From contig JAGNDY010000016.1 in the NCBI GenBank assembly GCA_018003655.1, positions 1 through 32,473 of the forward strand: a DNA stretch of 32,473 bases, written 5' to 3'. Shown here piece by piece: positions 9,304 to 18,048 of the stretch (position 1 is the stretch's first letter; every line of letters starts with the position of its first letter). The position numbers and the translations under genes were made by a program. This stretch comes from Candidatus Nanopelagicales bacterium (lineage in GTDB: Bacteria > Actinomycetota > Actinomycetes > S36-B12 > UBA10799). The notes beneath the pieces are model-generated. The model had not been told where the DNA came from. It worked only from the letters and a program-made list of their open reading frames with translations, and ran no database searches.

Positions 9304-9309
9304 CCTCTG

Positions 9310-9315
9310 ACGCTA
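9310..9315 (-). promoter_or_regulatory. Putative -10 box of glgE-glgB, leaderless
   Basis: Minus-strand TAGCGT is followed by CAGAGG and then the glgE GTG. It mirrors the identical hexamer in front of glgP on the other strand. No clear -35 was found. Confidence 0.55.
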
Positions 9316-9348
9316 GTGTGCCGACGGCGATCGATGCACCTTGCCCGA

Positions 9349-9354
9349 TAGCGT
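9349..9354 (+). promoter_or_regulatory. Putative -10 box of glgP, leaderless
   Basis: TAGCGT is followed by eight bases and then the GTG at 9363. The -10 hexamer is identical to that of the divergent glgE gene, so the two promoters are packed back to back in 59 bp. Confidence 0.5.
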
Positions 9355-9362
9355 GTGCGTCC

Positions 9363-11957
9363 GTGAGAGCCATGAGAAGACTCATCGTCGGTGCTGCCCT
9401 GCCGCCTGAACTGCAGGCGCTCAACGAGTTGGCGGTGAATCTGCGCTGGTCCTGGAACCAGACCACCCAAGATCTGTTCGCCGCGATTGACCCACACGTG
9501 TGGGAGAGCGTCGATGGCGACCCGACGGCCCTGCTGGCCGAGGTTCCCGGGGCGCGCCTGGCGGAGCTGGCTGCCGACGATGGCTTCGTTGCGCGGGTCG
9601 CCGAGGTATCGGCCGACCTTCATGAGTACCTCCACGGTGACCGCTGGTATCAGACCATCGCCGAGGACCGCCCGGCCGCAATTGGCTACTTTTCGCCCGA
9701 GTACGGCATCACCGCCGCGCTGCCGCAGTACTCCGGCGGCCTGGGCATCTTGGCCGGGGACCACCTCAAGGCTGCTTCTGATCTTGGTGTGCCAGTCATC
9801 GGTGTCGGCCTGTTCTATCGCGCCGGCTACTTCCGGCAGTCTCTGTCTCGGGAAGGCTGGCAGCAGGAGACCTACCCGATCCTGGATCCAGATGGACTAC
9901 CGCTGACGGTCTTGCGTGAGGCGGACGGATCACCAGTCCGGATCGAGGTTGCGTTGGCCGAGGGACAGGTGGCGGCCCGGGTGTGGGTAGCCCATGTCGG
10001 CCGCGTTCCGCTGCTCCTGCTCGACACCGACATTGAAGAGAACTCAGCGACGTTGCGGGATGTCACCGATCGCCTTTACGGGGGATCGAGCGAACACCGT
10101 TTGCGACAGGAGTTGCTGCTGGGGGTCGGTGGGGTTCGAGCGATCCGGGCGTTCTGCCGCATCAACGGTCGCCCCCAGCCCGAGGTCTTCCACTCGAACG
10201 AGGGGCACGCTGGCTTTCTCGGCGTCGAACGGATCCGAGAACTCGTTGAGCAACACGGTTTGACGTTTCCCGCGGCATTGCAGGCCGTCCGGGCCAGCAC
10301 GGTATTCACCACCCATACTCCAGTTTCTGCCGGTATCGATCGCTTCCGTCGACCGCTCATCGAGGCAGCGTTCTCGGGACCCAACGCCATTGCCGGTGTC
10401 CCGGTGGCCGACATCCTGGACCTTGGCAGGGAGACCTTCGAGGGTGGCAATCCGAAGGTATTCAACATGGCGGTCATGGGCCTTCGGCTGGCGCAGCGCG
10501 CGAACGGGGTCAGCAAACTGCACGGCGTCGTCAGCCGGGAAATGTTCAGTGGCCTGTGGCCCGGTTTCGACGAGGCGGAGGTTCCGATCACTTCCATCAC
10601 CAACGGCGTGCATGCGCCGACGTGGGTCGCGCCCATCGCGGCGGATCTGGTGCGAGAGCGGGTGGGCGGTGAACTGCTCGAACGTGGCCACGGCTGGGGT
10701 CGCCTCGATGACATCAGCGACATGGACCTGTGGGCACTCAAACGCGAAATGCGCGCCGTCATGATTGACAACGCCCGTACGCGGCTCAGGGAGTCCTGGC
10801 GATCTCGCGGTGCCAGCGATGTCGAACTCGGCTGGATCGATGACGCGCTGGACCCCGACGTGCTGACGATCGGCTTCGCCCGCAGGGTGCCCTCGTACAA
10901 ACGGTTGACGCTGATGTTGCACGACCCGGCCCGATTGACCGCTTTGTTGACCGACCCGGATCGGCCGGTGCAGATCGTGGTTGCCGGCAAGGCTCACCCC
11001 GCCGACGAGGGCGGAAAGCGGTTGATCCAACAACTCGTCGAGTTTGCTGATGACCCGCTTGTCCGGCAGCGGATCGTCTTCCTCCCCGATTACGACATTG
11101 CCATGGCCAAGTTGCTCTATCCGGGCTGCGACGTGTGGCTGAACAATCCGCTGCGCCCATTGGAGGCATGCGGAACCTCCGGCATGAAGGCGGCGCTCAA
11201 CGGCGCTCTCAACGTCTCGATCCGCGACGGCTGGTGGGACGAGTGGTTTGACGGGGATAACGGGTGGGCCATTCCGACGGCTGACGGTTTGGTGGACAGC
11301 GAACGGCGCGACGAGCTTGAGGCTGCGGCGCTGTACGACCTGATTGAGTCCAATGTTGCCGCGCGGTTTTACGAGCGAACCGACGATGGGCCGCCCACTC
11401 GTTGGATTGAGATGGTGCGGCACACCATTGAGTCCCTGGGACCCAAGGTGCTGGCAAGCCGGATGGTTCGCGACTACGTGGTGCAGTTGTATGTCCCAGC
11501 TGCGGTGTCAGGTCGACGGTTCGCGGCCGACGGCTATCGCCTGGCGCAGGATTTGGCGCAGTGGAAGACCAAAGTGCGCGCGCAATGGGACCAGGTGGCG
11601 GTGAACTACGTCGTCGCATCGGGCGTTGGTGATGCCCCGCAAGTCGGCGACGACTTCAGCGTGCATGTCGATGTCAGCCTGGGCGACCTTGAACCGGCGG
11701 ACGTCTGGGTCCAACTGGTCCACGGCCGCGTTGACCTTGACGACCGCATCGTCGAACCCACTTACACCGCGCTGTCGCTGGCCGAATCCGCTGGCCCGGG
11801 ACGCTGGATTTACGGAGGCCAGGTCGGTCTGCAGCGAACTGGGGCATTCGGCTACACAGTGAGGGTTGTGCCCGCTCACCCGGGTTTGACCGCCGCAGTG
11901 GAGTTGGGACTGCAGGCGCAGCCGGTCGCCATACCTGAGGGCATCGCCGTCAGTTAG
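9363..11957 (+). CDS. glgP: Alpha-glucan (glycogen) phosphorylase GlgP (GT35)
   Basis: GlgP removes glucose-1-phosphate from the non-reducing ends of alpha-1,4 glucans using pyridoxal phosphate. At 864 residues it is the actinobacterial type with an N-terminal DUF3417 region (NLRWSWN near the start). Conserved segments include YFSPEYGI, YSGGLGILAGDHLK, HSNEGHAGFLG and GFARRVPSYKR. The PLP site is EACGTSGMKAALNG, whose Lys should form the Schiff base. A C-terminal beta-rich region of about 130 residues is typical of this subgroup. The GTG at 9363 (giving MRAMRRL) matches the recalled N-terminus of the M. tuberculosis enzyme (MKALRRF) and lies 8 nt after a TAGCGT box. The ATG at 9372 is the alternative start. 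The stop overlaps that of convergent glgX by 4 bp. Confidence 0.95.
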   Translation: MRAMRRLIVGAALPPELQALNELAVNLRWSWNQTTQDLFAAIDPHVWESVDGDPTALLAEVPGARLAELAADDGFVARVAEVSADLHEYLHGDRWYQTIAEDRPAAIGYFSPEYGITAALPQYSGGLGILAGDHLKAASDLGVPVIGVGLFYRAGYFRQSLSREGWQQETYPILDPDGLPLTVLREADGSPVRIEVALAEGQVAARVWVAHVGRVPLLLLDTDIEENSATLRDVTDRLYGGSSEHRLRQELLLGVGGVRAIRAFCRINGRPQPEVFHSNEGHAGFLGVERIRELVEQHGLTFPAALQAVRASTVFTTHTPVSAGIDRFRRPLIEAAFSGPNAIAGVPVADILDLGRETFEGGNPKVFNMAVMGLRLAQRANGVSKLHGVVSREMFSGLWPGFDEAEVPITSITNGVHAPTWVAPIAADLVRERVGGELLERGHGWGRLDDISDMDLWALKREMRAVMIDNARTRLRESWRSRGASDVELGWIDDALDPDVLTIGFARRVPSYKRLTLMLHDPARLTALLTDPDRPVQIVVAGKAHPADEGGKRLIQQLVEFADDPLVRQRIVFLPDYDIAMAKLLYPGCDVWLNNPLRPLEACGTSGMKAALNGALNVSIRDGWWDEWFDGDNGWAIPTADGLVDSERRDELEAAALYDLIESNVAARFYERTDDGPPTRWIEMVRHTIESLGPKVLASRMVRDYVVQLYVPAAVSGRRFAADGYRLAQDLAQWKTKVRAQWDQVAVNYVVASGVGDAPQVGDDFSVHVDVSLGDLEPADVWVQLVHGRVDLDDRIVEPTYTALSLAESAGPGRWIYGGQVGLQRTGAFGYTVRVVPAHPGLTAAVELGLQAQPVAIPEGIAVS

Positions 11958-14080
11958 TGGGCTGTGACCTCAAGGAGCATCGCGCCGTATCCGGCAACCT
12001 CGACAGTGGTCCCGGCTGACTTCTCCTCTTTGGCCAAGCGGGGGATAGCCGACTTGGTATCCAGGATCCGGCGGTAGAGCCTGCCGTAGGGAACGTCGGG
12101 CAAAGTGAAGGCGGCCTGCTCGTCGCTGGCATTGAGCAGCAGCAGGAACGACGAATCGCTTTGCGGTCGGCCGTCAGCAGATCGCGAGCGCAGCTTGCCC
12201 GCGAGGTACATGCCGATGGCTTTGGTGTCCCCGGAGTGCCACGCATCGCCGGACAGGAGCTGGCCGTCCGGGCCGAACCAGGCGAGATCCTCCGGGCCGC
12301 CCTCACGCACGGGTGAACCTTCGAAGAAGTAGCGCTGGCGGAACACCTTGTGTTCACGGCGGATCGTCAGCAGCACGCGGGTGAACTCGAACAGATCGCG
12401 CTGCCAGTCGGCAAGGTCCCAGTCGATCCACGAGATCTCATTGTCCTGGCAGTAGGCGTTGTTGTTGCCACCCTGTGTCCGTCCCATCTCGTCCCCGGCG
12501 ACGAGCATGGGTGTGCCACTTGCGAGCAACAGGGTGGTGAGGAAGTCGCGGATTCGCCGAAGGCGCAGTTGGGTGATCTCGGTGTCGTCCGTCGGACCCT
12601 CTGCGCCGCTATTCCACGATCGGTTGGCGCTGTTGCCGTCTCGGTTCTGCTCGCCGTTGGCCTCGTTATGTTTGTCGTTGTAGCTGACCAGGTCCCGTAG
12701 CGAGAAGCCGTCGTGCGCAGTGACGAAGTTGATCGACGAGAACGGCTGCCGACCTTCGGAGGAGTACAGATCAGCCGATCCTGACATTCGCCAGCCAAGC
12801 TCGCCGACACCGACTTCGCCGCGCCAGAAGTCGCGTAGACAGTCGCGGTACTTGTCGTTCCACTCGGTCCACAGTGGTGGGAACTCGCCCACCTGGTAAC
12901 CGCCTGAGCCGACGTCCCAGGGCTCGGCGATCAGCTTGACCTGTCGCAGAATCGGATCCTGGCTCATGGTCGTCAGGAACGCCGAGAGCATGTCCACGTC
13001 GTGGAATGAGCGGGCAAGTGCGCTGGCAAGATCGAAGCGGAAGCCATCGACGTGAAACTCCTGCACCCAGTAGCGCAACGAATCCATGATGAGTTGGAGC
13101 ACCTTGGGCACCGATGCGTTCAAGGTGTTGCCGCAGCCCGTGTAATCGGCGTAGTAGCGACGGTCCTGCGCGCCGAGTTTGTAGTAGCCCTGGTTAGCGA
13201 TGCCGCGGAAGGAAAGCGTCGGGCCGAGTTGGTTGCTCTCGGCAGTGTGGTTGTAGACCACGTCGAGGATGACCTCGATGCCGGCGTCGTGCATGGCCTT
13301 GACCATCTCTTTGAACTCACGCACTTGGCCGCCGCGCGATCCGCTGCTGCTGTAGGAGCCTTCCGGCGCGAAGTATCCAATCGAGTTATAGCCCCAGTAG
13401 TTGGTGAGGTCACCTTCCAGCAGGTGGATCTCGTTGGTGAAGTGGTGCACGGGAAGTAACTCGACTGCGCTGATTCCGAGCCGTTGAAGATGCTCAATCG
13501 CGGCGGGATGGGCTAGCCCGGCGTATGTTCCTCGCAGTTCCTCGGGGATTGCGTTGTTCAGTTTGGTGAAGCCCTTGACGTGCATCTCGTAGATGACGGT
13601 GTCGGTCCAATGGATTCGCAGAGGTCGGTCGCCACCCCAGTCGAAATCATCGCGAACCACGACGGACAAGGGCATCGCGGCGGCTGAGTCATCGTCGTTG
13701 CGGACCAGGTCATCACTGTCAACGTGGCCGAAGATCGACCGATCCAACGTGAGCTCGCCGTCGATGGCCTTTGCGTAAGGATCGATGAGCAGTTTTGCTG
13801 GATTGAAACGCTGTCCCTCGTGCGGATTCCACGGGCCGTGCACGCGAAAGCCGTAGCGGGAGCCGGGCGGAACCCCTGGGACGAAGCCGTGGAAGACGTG
13901 GAACGTTGATTCGCCGAGAGCGACGCGGTGTTCGGTGCCGTCGTCGTCGATCAGGCAGAAGTCGACCGCCTCGGCGCCCTCGGCCCAGATGGCCACGTTG
14001 ACTCCGTCATCGACCGGAATCACTCCGAGCGGCTCCCAGGTCCCGGGCCACGCGACGGCGGGCGGCTGCGACGTTGTCAT
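11954..14080 (-). CDS. glgX: Glycogen debranching enzyme GlgX (isoamylase-type GH13)
   Basis: GlgX hydrolyses alpha-1,6 branch points, usually on chains already shortened by phosphorylase, so it complements the convergent glgP. The 708-residue protein has an N-terminal CBM48 domain (GVNVAIWAEGAEAVDFCL, about 26-43; YGFRVHGPW, about 76-84) and the GH13 barrel. The residues are nucleophile Asp350 (VDGFRFDLA), acid/base Glu386 (LIAEPWD) and transition-state Asp457 (VTAHDGFSL). The segment YNDKHNEANGEQNRDG is typical of GlgX/TreX. The frame is open 10 codons further upstream, but the ATG at 14080 is preceded by GAGGAG at good spacing, and its N-terminus (MTTSQPP) is reasonable. In mycobacteria the homologue sits with treY/treZ; here it lies beside glgP. 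Confidence 0.95.
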   Translation of the reverse strand: MTTSQPPAVAWPGTWEPLGVIPVDDGVNVAIWAEGAEAVDFCLIDDDGTEHRVALGESTFHVFHGFVPGVPPGSRYGFRVHGPWNPHEGQRFNPAKLLIDPYAKAIDGELTLDRSIFGHVDSDDLVRNDDDSAAAMPLSVVVRDDFDWGGDRPLRIHWTDTVIYEMHVKGFTKLNNAIPEELRGTYAGLAHPAAIEHLQRLGISAVELLPVHHFTNEIHLLEGDLTNYWGYNSIGYFAPEGSYSSSGSRGGQVREFKEMVKAMHDAGIEVILDVVYNHTAESNQLGPTLSFRGIANQGYYKLGAQDRRYYADYTGCGNTLNASVPKVLQLIMDSLRYWVQEFHVDGFRFDLASALARSFHDVDMLSAFLTTMSQDPILRQVKLIAEPWDVGSGGYQVGEFPPLWTEWNDKYRDCLRDFWRGEVGVGELGWRMSGSADLYSSEGRQPFSSINFVTAHDGFSLRDLVSYNDKHNEANGEQNRDGNSANRSWNSGAEGPTDDTEITQLRLRRIRDFLTTLLLASGTPMLVAGDEMGRTQGGNNNAYCQDNEISWIDWDLADWQRDLFEFTRVLLTIRREHKVFRQRYFFEGSPVREGGPEDLAWFGPDGQLLSGDAWHSGDTKAIGMYLAGKLRSRSADGRPQSDSSFLLLLNASDEQAAFTLPDVPYGRLYRRILDTKSAIPRLAKEEKSAGTTVEVAGYGAMLLEVTAH

Positions 14081-14088
14081 TCGCGGTA

Positions 14089-14094
14089 CTCCTC
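14089..14094 (-). promoter_or_regulatory. Ribosome binding site of glgX
   Basis: GAGGAG on the minus strand, 8 nt before the ATG at 14080. It decides the glgX start against the longer open frame. This is one of few clear Shine-Dalgarno sites before a transcription unit's first gene in this window. Confidence 0.7.
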
Positions 14095-14226
14095 GAGGTG
14101 GACTTGGCATTTCCGACCCGCATCATGCACACAGGTCCGGCGAGCGCGTGGGACAGTCTGCCCGTTTCCCCTTGCTGACGTCGCCTCGGACGGAGACCGC
14201 TGACACCGTTGCGCGGTAGTGGAAGT

Positions 14227-14232
14227 TAGCCT
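14227..14232 (+). promoter_or_regulatory. Putative -10 box of the enoyl-CoA hydratase gene, leaderless
   Basis: TAGCCT is followed by seven bases and then GTG at 14240. This favours 14240 over the earlier in-frame GTG at 14219, which lies upstream of the box. A CTGACA at 14200-14205 resembles a -35, but the 21-nt spacing is too long. Confidence 0.5.
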
Positions 14233-14239
14233 TCGGGGT

Positions 14240-15031
14240 GTGGGAGAGCAATCGGAAAGCCTGGTTTCGGTCGGTGTCGAGGACGGCGTTGCAACGATTC
14301 TGCTGACCCGGCCGCCAATGAACGCACTCGATACTCGCGTGCAGACGGGACTGCGGGAAGCAGCATTCGAGGTGACCGCGCGCCGCGATGTGCGCACGGT
14401 CGTCATCTACGGCGGACCCAAGGTCTTTGCCGCCGGCGCGGATGTCAAGGAGATGGCCGAGTGGGACCACGTCACCATGCTGGAGCGTTCGGGACTGTTG
14501 TCGGCGTCGTTTAGCGCGATCGCCAATATCCCAAAGCCGACGATCGCCGCCGTGACGGGCTATGCCCTCGGTGGTGGCCTGGAACTTGCCCTCTGTGCCG
14601 ACTTCCGCATCGTTGGCGACAACGCGAAGCTCGGTCTGCCAGAGATTTTGCTCGGGATCATTCCCGGTGCTGGTGGCACCCAACGCCTGCCTCGCCTTAT
14701 CGGGATTGCCAAGGCCAAGGAACTAATCTTCACGGGTCGCTTCGTGGACGCTCCGGAGGCCGAACGCATCGGCCTTGTCGACCGAGTTGTCGCCCCCGAC
14801 GATGTCTACAGCGAATCACTCGCACTCGCAAAGCAGCTGGCGGCTGGCCCGGCGATCGCATTGCGGGCGGCCAAGAACGCCATCAATCGCGGACTTGAGG
14901 TTGATCTGGACACTGGGCTGGAGATCGAGCGGATGCAGTTCTCGCAGTTGTTTGCGACGCATGATCAGAAGTCGGGCATGGAGTCGTTCATCGAGCATGG
15001 GCCGGGCAAAGCAGAGTTTGAGGGGCGTTGA
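14240..15031 (+). CDS. Enoyl-CoA hydratase/isomerase family protein (EchA17-like)
   Basis: This crotonase-fold enzyme is predicted to hydrate trans-2-enoyl-CoA in fatty-acid oxidation or a related acyl-CoA pathway. The 263-residue length is standard. The oxyanion-hole segment AAGADVKEM is present. Both catalytic glutamates of true hydratases are there: Glu115 in GGGLELALCADFRI and Glu135 in LGLPEILLGIIPG. Their spacing of 20 matches Glu144/Glu164 of the rat enzyme, so hydratase activity is more likely than a diverged crotonase function. The GTG at 14240 is chosen from a TAGCCT box 7 nt upstream; GTG 14219 would add seven residues. It is followed after 1 bp by a methyltransferase. The same pair, as I recall, occurs in M. 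tuberculosis (echA17/Rv3039c and Rv3038c). Confidence 0.9.
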   Translation: MGEQSESLVSVGVEDGVATILLTRPPMNALDTRVQTGLREAAFEVTARRDVRTVVIYGGPKVFAAGADVKEMAEWDHVTMLERSGLLSASFSAIANIPKPTIAAVTGYALGGGLELALCADFRIVGDNAKLGLPEILLGIIPGAGGTQRLPRLIGIAKAKELIFTGRFVDAPEAERIGLVDRVVAPDDVYSESLALAKQLAAGPAIALRAAKNAINRGLEVDLDTGLEIERMQFSQLFATHDQKSGMESFIEHGPGKAEFEGR

Positions 15032-15032
15032 T

Positions 15033-15974
15033 GTGAGCGCAGTTGAGGTAAGCGCAGATCAATTGGAAAAGGCCTGGGACGACCCACGGTTGGCGAACGT
15101 GCTCTATCACGATTGGGAAGCATCCACGTACGACGAGAAGTGGTCGATCTCCTACGATGAGCGCTGCATCAACTATGCGCGGGACAGGTTCGTCAAGACC
15201 GCTGGCCAGGACACTTGGCCGTACGAACGGGCACTGGAGATCGGCTGTGGCACCGGCTTCTTCATGCTCAATCTCCGGCAGGCCGGCGTGCTGACCAACG
15301 GTGCTGTCACCGACATCTCCTCGGGGATGGTCGAGGTGGCCCAGCGCAATGCCCGGGGACTCGGGTTTGAGGTCGACGGGCGCGTCGCTGACGCTGAACG
15401 GGTGCCCTACGGCGACAACGAGTTCGACCTAGTCATCGGGCATGCGGTGCTGCATCACATTCCCGACGTCGAGCAGGCGTTGCGTGAGGCACTGCGGGTA
15501 CTCAAACCCGGTGGTCGGTTCGTCTTCTGTGGTGAGCCGACGACGCACGGCGATGTCATCGCGCGTCGGCTGTCGCGACTGACGTGGTGGGCGACGTCGC
15601 AGATAGCCTCGATTCCAGGGGTGGGGGAGCGCTTTGCTCGGCCGCCAGCAGAACTCGAAGCGTCGTCTCGGGCTGCTTTGCTGGAATCGGTGGTTGACAT
15701 TCACACGTTCGAGCCTGCCGACCTGCGTCGGACCGCCATCCGTTCCGGCGCCGTGGACGTCGAGACGGTCACCGAAGAGTTGACGGCGTCCTGGTTCGGA
15801 TGGCCGATTCGCACGTTCGAATCAGCGGTCAAGCCCGGAGTGCTCGGCTGGAACTGGGCGAAGTTCGCGTTCCGCGGCTGGACGGCGCTGGCCACCGTAG
15901 ATGAGCAGGTCTTCGCAAAGGTTGTTCCCGAGGGTCTGTTCTACAACGTGTGCATCACCGGCACTAAGCCGTAG
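15033..15974 (+). CDS. SAM-dependent class I methyltransferase (Rv3038c-like)
   Basis: The 313-residue protein has a class I methyltransferase core. Motif I is ALEIGCGTGFF, followed by VTDISSGMVEVAQRNA, an acidic-loop DAERVPYGDNEFDLVIG, and HAVLHHIPDVEQALREALRVLKPGG. The fold is Methyltransf_11-like. The 130-residue C-terminal part is rich in tryptophan and hydrophobic residues and may contact a lipid or membrane-associated acceptor. The GTG start at 15033 has GAGGGG 7 nt upstream. The adjacent ATG at 15031 is in another frame and hits an immediate stop. It follows the hydratase gene by 1 bp and precedes a hexapeptide acyltransferase by 26 bp, so the three likely form one operon. The acceptor is not known. 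Context next to glucan-modifying genes makes a sugar or glycolipid O-methylation plausible but unproven. Confidence 0.85.
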   Translation: MSAVEVSADQLEKAWDDPRLANVLYHDWEASTYDEKWSISYDERCINYARDRFVKTAGQDTWPYERALEIGCGTGFFMLNLRQAGVLTNGAVTDISSGMVEVAQRNARGLGFEVDGRVADAERVPYGDNEFDLVIGHAVLHHIPDVEQALREALRVLKPGGRFVFCGEPTTHGDVIARRLSRLTWWATSQIASIPGVGERFARPPAELEASSRAALLESVVDIHTFEPADLRRTAIRSGAVDVETVTEELTASWFGWPIRTFESAVKPGVLGWNWAKFAFRGWTALATVDEQVFAKVVPEGLFYNVCITGTKP

Positions 15975-16000
15975 CTCCCACGGCAACGCCTTACCGAGTC

Positions 16001-16726
16001 ATGTTCAGTCGAACGCCCCGAGACCCGCGACAGGCGCGCTTCCTGACGTGGGCGTCTGTGAAGTGGGTCATTCGCAACCGGGCGTGGAATCGCTGGTACC
16101 TGCTGCGCTACTGGCGATTCATGCTTTTCCGGCTGCGAAACCCGCATGTGATCACCGAGGGATTCGTCTTCATCGGCAAAGACGTCACCCTCAGCGCGCG
16201 CAAGGGTTACGGCCGATTGATCATCGGTCGTTGGGTTCACTTCGGGCCCGGCAACCTGATCGATGCCCACGAGGGCACCCTGCGAATTGGTTCCAAGACC
16301 GTCTTCGGCCGGAGCAACACGGTGCAGAGTTACGTGGACGTTGAGATCGGTGGCAGTTGCATCATCGCGGACTGGGTGTACGTCTGCGATTTCGATCACG
16401 CGTTCGCCGATATCAACTCGCCGATTAAGGATCAGGGGCTTAATAAGGCACCTGTGCGAATCGGCCCAGACGTTTGGGTGGGAACCAAAGTCAGCGTGCT
16501 GCGTGGAACCACCGTCGGACCCGGGTGCGTCTTGGCCGCAAACAGTGTCGTGCGCGGTGACGTCGCGCCGATGTCAGTCGTCGGGGGAGTGCCAGCGCGG
16601 CTGCTCAAGGATCGCGTTGCGGCGTACAAGGCAGACGCGCAACGACGAGCAGATATTGCCGACATTGCGCGTAAGACCGCAGTTGCCGCTGAGCAGGCCC
16701 GGACGCAGACCCCTAGTGGTCAGTGA
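16001..16726 (+). CDS. Left-handed beta-helix (hexapeptide repeat) acyltransferase, Rv3034c-like
   Basis: The 241-residue protein probably transfers an acetyl or other acyl group to a sugar hydroxyl. The N-terminus is rich in Trp, Arg and hydrophobic residues (KWVIRNRAWNRWYLLRYWRF, about 20-39), which suggests membrane association. Hexapeptide turns then form the left-handed beta-helix: IGSKTVFGRSNTVQ, IGGSCIIADWVYVCDFDHAFAD with the catalytic-type His, and IGPDVWVGTKVSVLRGTTVG. The segment VGGVPARLLKDR closes the domain, as in LacA/CysE-like O-acetyltransferases, and an Ala-rich helix follows. In M. tuberculosis the recalled positional counterpart Rv3034c has been proposed as an acetyltransferase acting on methylglucose lipopolysaccharide. 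The ATG at 16001 has only a weak GAG upstream. Donor and acceptor are inferred from context only. Confidence 0.82.
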   Translation: MFSRTPRDPRQARFLTWASVKWVIRNRAWNRWYLLRYWRFMLFRLRNPHVITEGFVFIGKDVTLSARKGYGRLIIGRWVHFGPGNLIDAHEGTLRIGSKTVFGRSNTVQSYVDVEIGGSCIIADWVYVCDFDHAFADINSPIKDQGLNKAPVRIGPDVWVGTKVSVLRGTTVGPGCVLAANSVVRGDVAPMSVVGGVPARLLKDRVAAYKADAQRRADIADIARKTAVAAEQARTQTPSGQ

Positions 16727-16774
16727 CGGCTGGGTATCTCGACGCCAGCGATGCGTAGGTGGCGCAGGGGCGCG

Positions 16775-18040
16775 TCACGAGTCGGTTCGGGGCGTCAAGA
16801 GGTTGTCATCCGACGGCGCCGGGTCGAACACCCCGAGCGGGCGCGGATTCACCGCCGCCGCCGCGATTGCTCGGGCGTAGGTGGCGATCGTCTTATTGGC
16901 AATCACCGACCAGTCGAACTTGTCACCTAGTTGGCTGCTGAGCCGGGCTGCCATCGCGTCAGCTGCCGCACGATCATCGAGCTGAGAGCGCATTGTGTCG
17001 GCCAACTCGTTGGCGTCGCCAGCTGCAAACGTCCGACCCGTTTGCGCATCGGTCACGATGTCGTCAAGTCCGCCACGATCGGCGACGACGAGCGGGACCC
17101 CGAGCGCCCCTGCTTCCAACGCAACCAGCCCGAACGGCTCGTAGAGACTTGGAACGACCACCAGGTGGGCCGTCGCGGTCAGTTCGCGCAACTCCTGCTC
17201 CGGCACCCAGCCGCAGAAGGTGACTGTGCTGGATTGGATGAGATCGCGAGCCTGTTCCTGCAGGGTTGCTTGATACGTGCCCGTGCCGGCGACCAACAAC
17301 TCGAGTTTCCGGTTTGGGTCGTCGGCCAGCATGGCGGCCGCCTCGAGCAACGTGTGGATTCCCTTCTCCCACTCCAGTCGCCCAAGGAAGAGGACCCGTG
17401 CCGTACCGGCCCGCCAATGATCCGCCCCGGTGGCCATGTCCTTGTCGGAAACTTGCCAGCGGTCGAGGTCGATTCCGTTCGGAATTACGTCGATGCGCTC
17501 GCTGGGCACGTGGAACAGGATGCCGACCTCGGCGCGCATGGCCCGCGAACATGCGATGACCACCTGCGCCTGGTTGGCGATCCGATATTCGGCGCCATGA
17601 ATTCGGCGGGACAAACCACTGGTTACCCAACCCTGGTGACGACCCGCCTCGGTTGCGTGGATTGTGGCGACCAAAGGTGCCGGGCACGCCCGCCGCGCTG
17701 CCTCGGCCGATTGACCGACGACCCAATCATGGGCGTGCACCACATCTGGCTGCAGTGTCACCACGAGTGAGGCTGCTGCTTCTGCCATTCGGGCATCGAG
17801 CAGATCGACCCACGCGACGAGCTGATCGGGGTCGCGAGGAACCTCCGGCGTCGGTGGTGTCACCCGGAGTACGTCGACTCCTGCCATCCGTTCGCGCGAT
17901 TTGGCGCCGGGACCCTGCTGGGTCAGCACTGTCACCTCGTGCCCTTGCCCAGCTTGTGCCTCGGCAAGGGCATGGACGTGGCGGCCCAATCCGCCGTAAA
18001 CCAGCGGTGGGTACTCCCACGAGATGTGCAGAATTCGCAT
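16775..18040 (-). CDS. GT4 alpha-1,4-glucosyltransferase (Rv3032-like)
   Basis: This GT-B glycosyltransferase of family GT4 has 421 residues. The N-terminus HISWEYPPLVYGGLGRHV contains the donor-domain Gly-rich loop. VHAHDWVVG and IHATEAGRHQGWVTSGLSR are shared with mycobacterial Rv3032, which elongates the alpha-1,4 glucan of methylglucose lipopolysaccharide. The GT4 EX7E motif is EPFGLVALE (Glu301 to Glu309), with VLFLGRLEWEKGIHTL starting the second Rossmann domain. It is the third gene of a minus-strand operon, 8 bp after the GH57 gene. Glycogen synthase GlgA/GlgM-type activity is a close alternative. In this organism it could even help make maltose-1-phosphate for GlgE, although the operon context favours a dedicated modified-glucan pathway. 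Donor (ADP- or UDP-glucose) is not decidable here. Confidence 0.88.
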   Translation of the reverse strand: MRILHISWEYPPLVYGGLGRHVHALAEAQAGQGHEVTVLTQQGPGAKSRERMAGVDVLRVTPPTPEVPRDPDQLVAWVDLLDARMAEAAASLVVTLQPDVVHAHDWVVGQSAEAARRACPAPLVATIHATEAGRHQGWVTSGLSRRIHGAEYRIANQAQVVIACSRAMRAEVGILFHVPSERIDVIPNGIDLDRWQVSDKDMATGADHWRAGTARVLFLGRLEWEKGIHTLLEAAAMLADDPNRKLELLVAGTGTYQATLQEQARDLIQSSTVTFCGWVPEQELRELTATAHLVVVPSLYEPFGLVALEAGALGVPLVVADRGGLDDIVTDAQTGRTFAAGDANELADTMRSQLDDRAAADAMAARLSSQLGDKFDWSVIANKTIATYARAIAAAAVNPRPLGVFDPAPSDDNLLTPRTDS

Positions 18041-18048
18041 GCCGCTGG

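Noticed and set aside
10044-11423. Minus-strand open frame of 459 codons inside glgP
   Set aside because: glgP is supported by family motifs along its full length. The antisense product shows no motif and has the composition of a shadow frame.
14219-14239. Earlier GTG start for the enoyl-CoA hydratase
   Set aside because: It lies upstream of the TAGCCT box and has no Shine-Dalgarno. GTG 14240 fits the leaderless spacing seen in other genes here, though the earlier start cannot be fully excluded.
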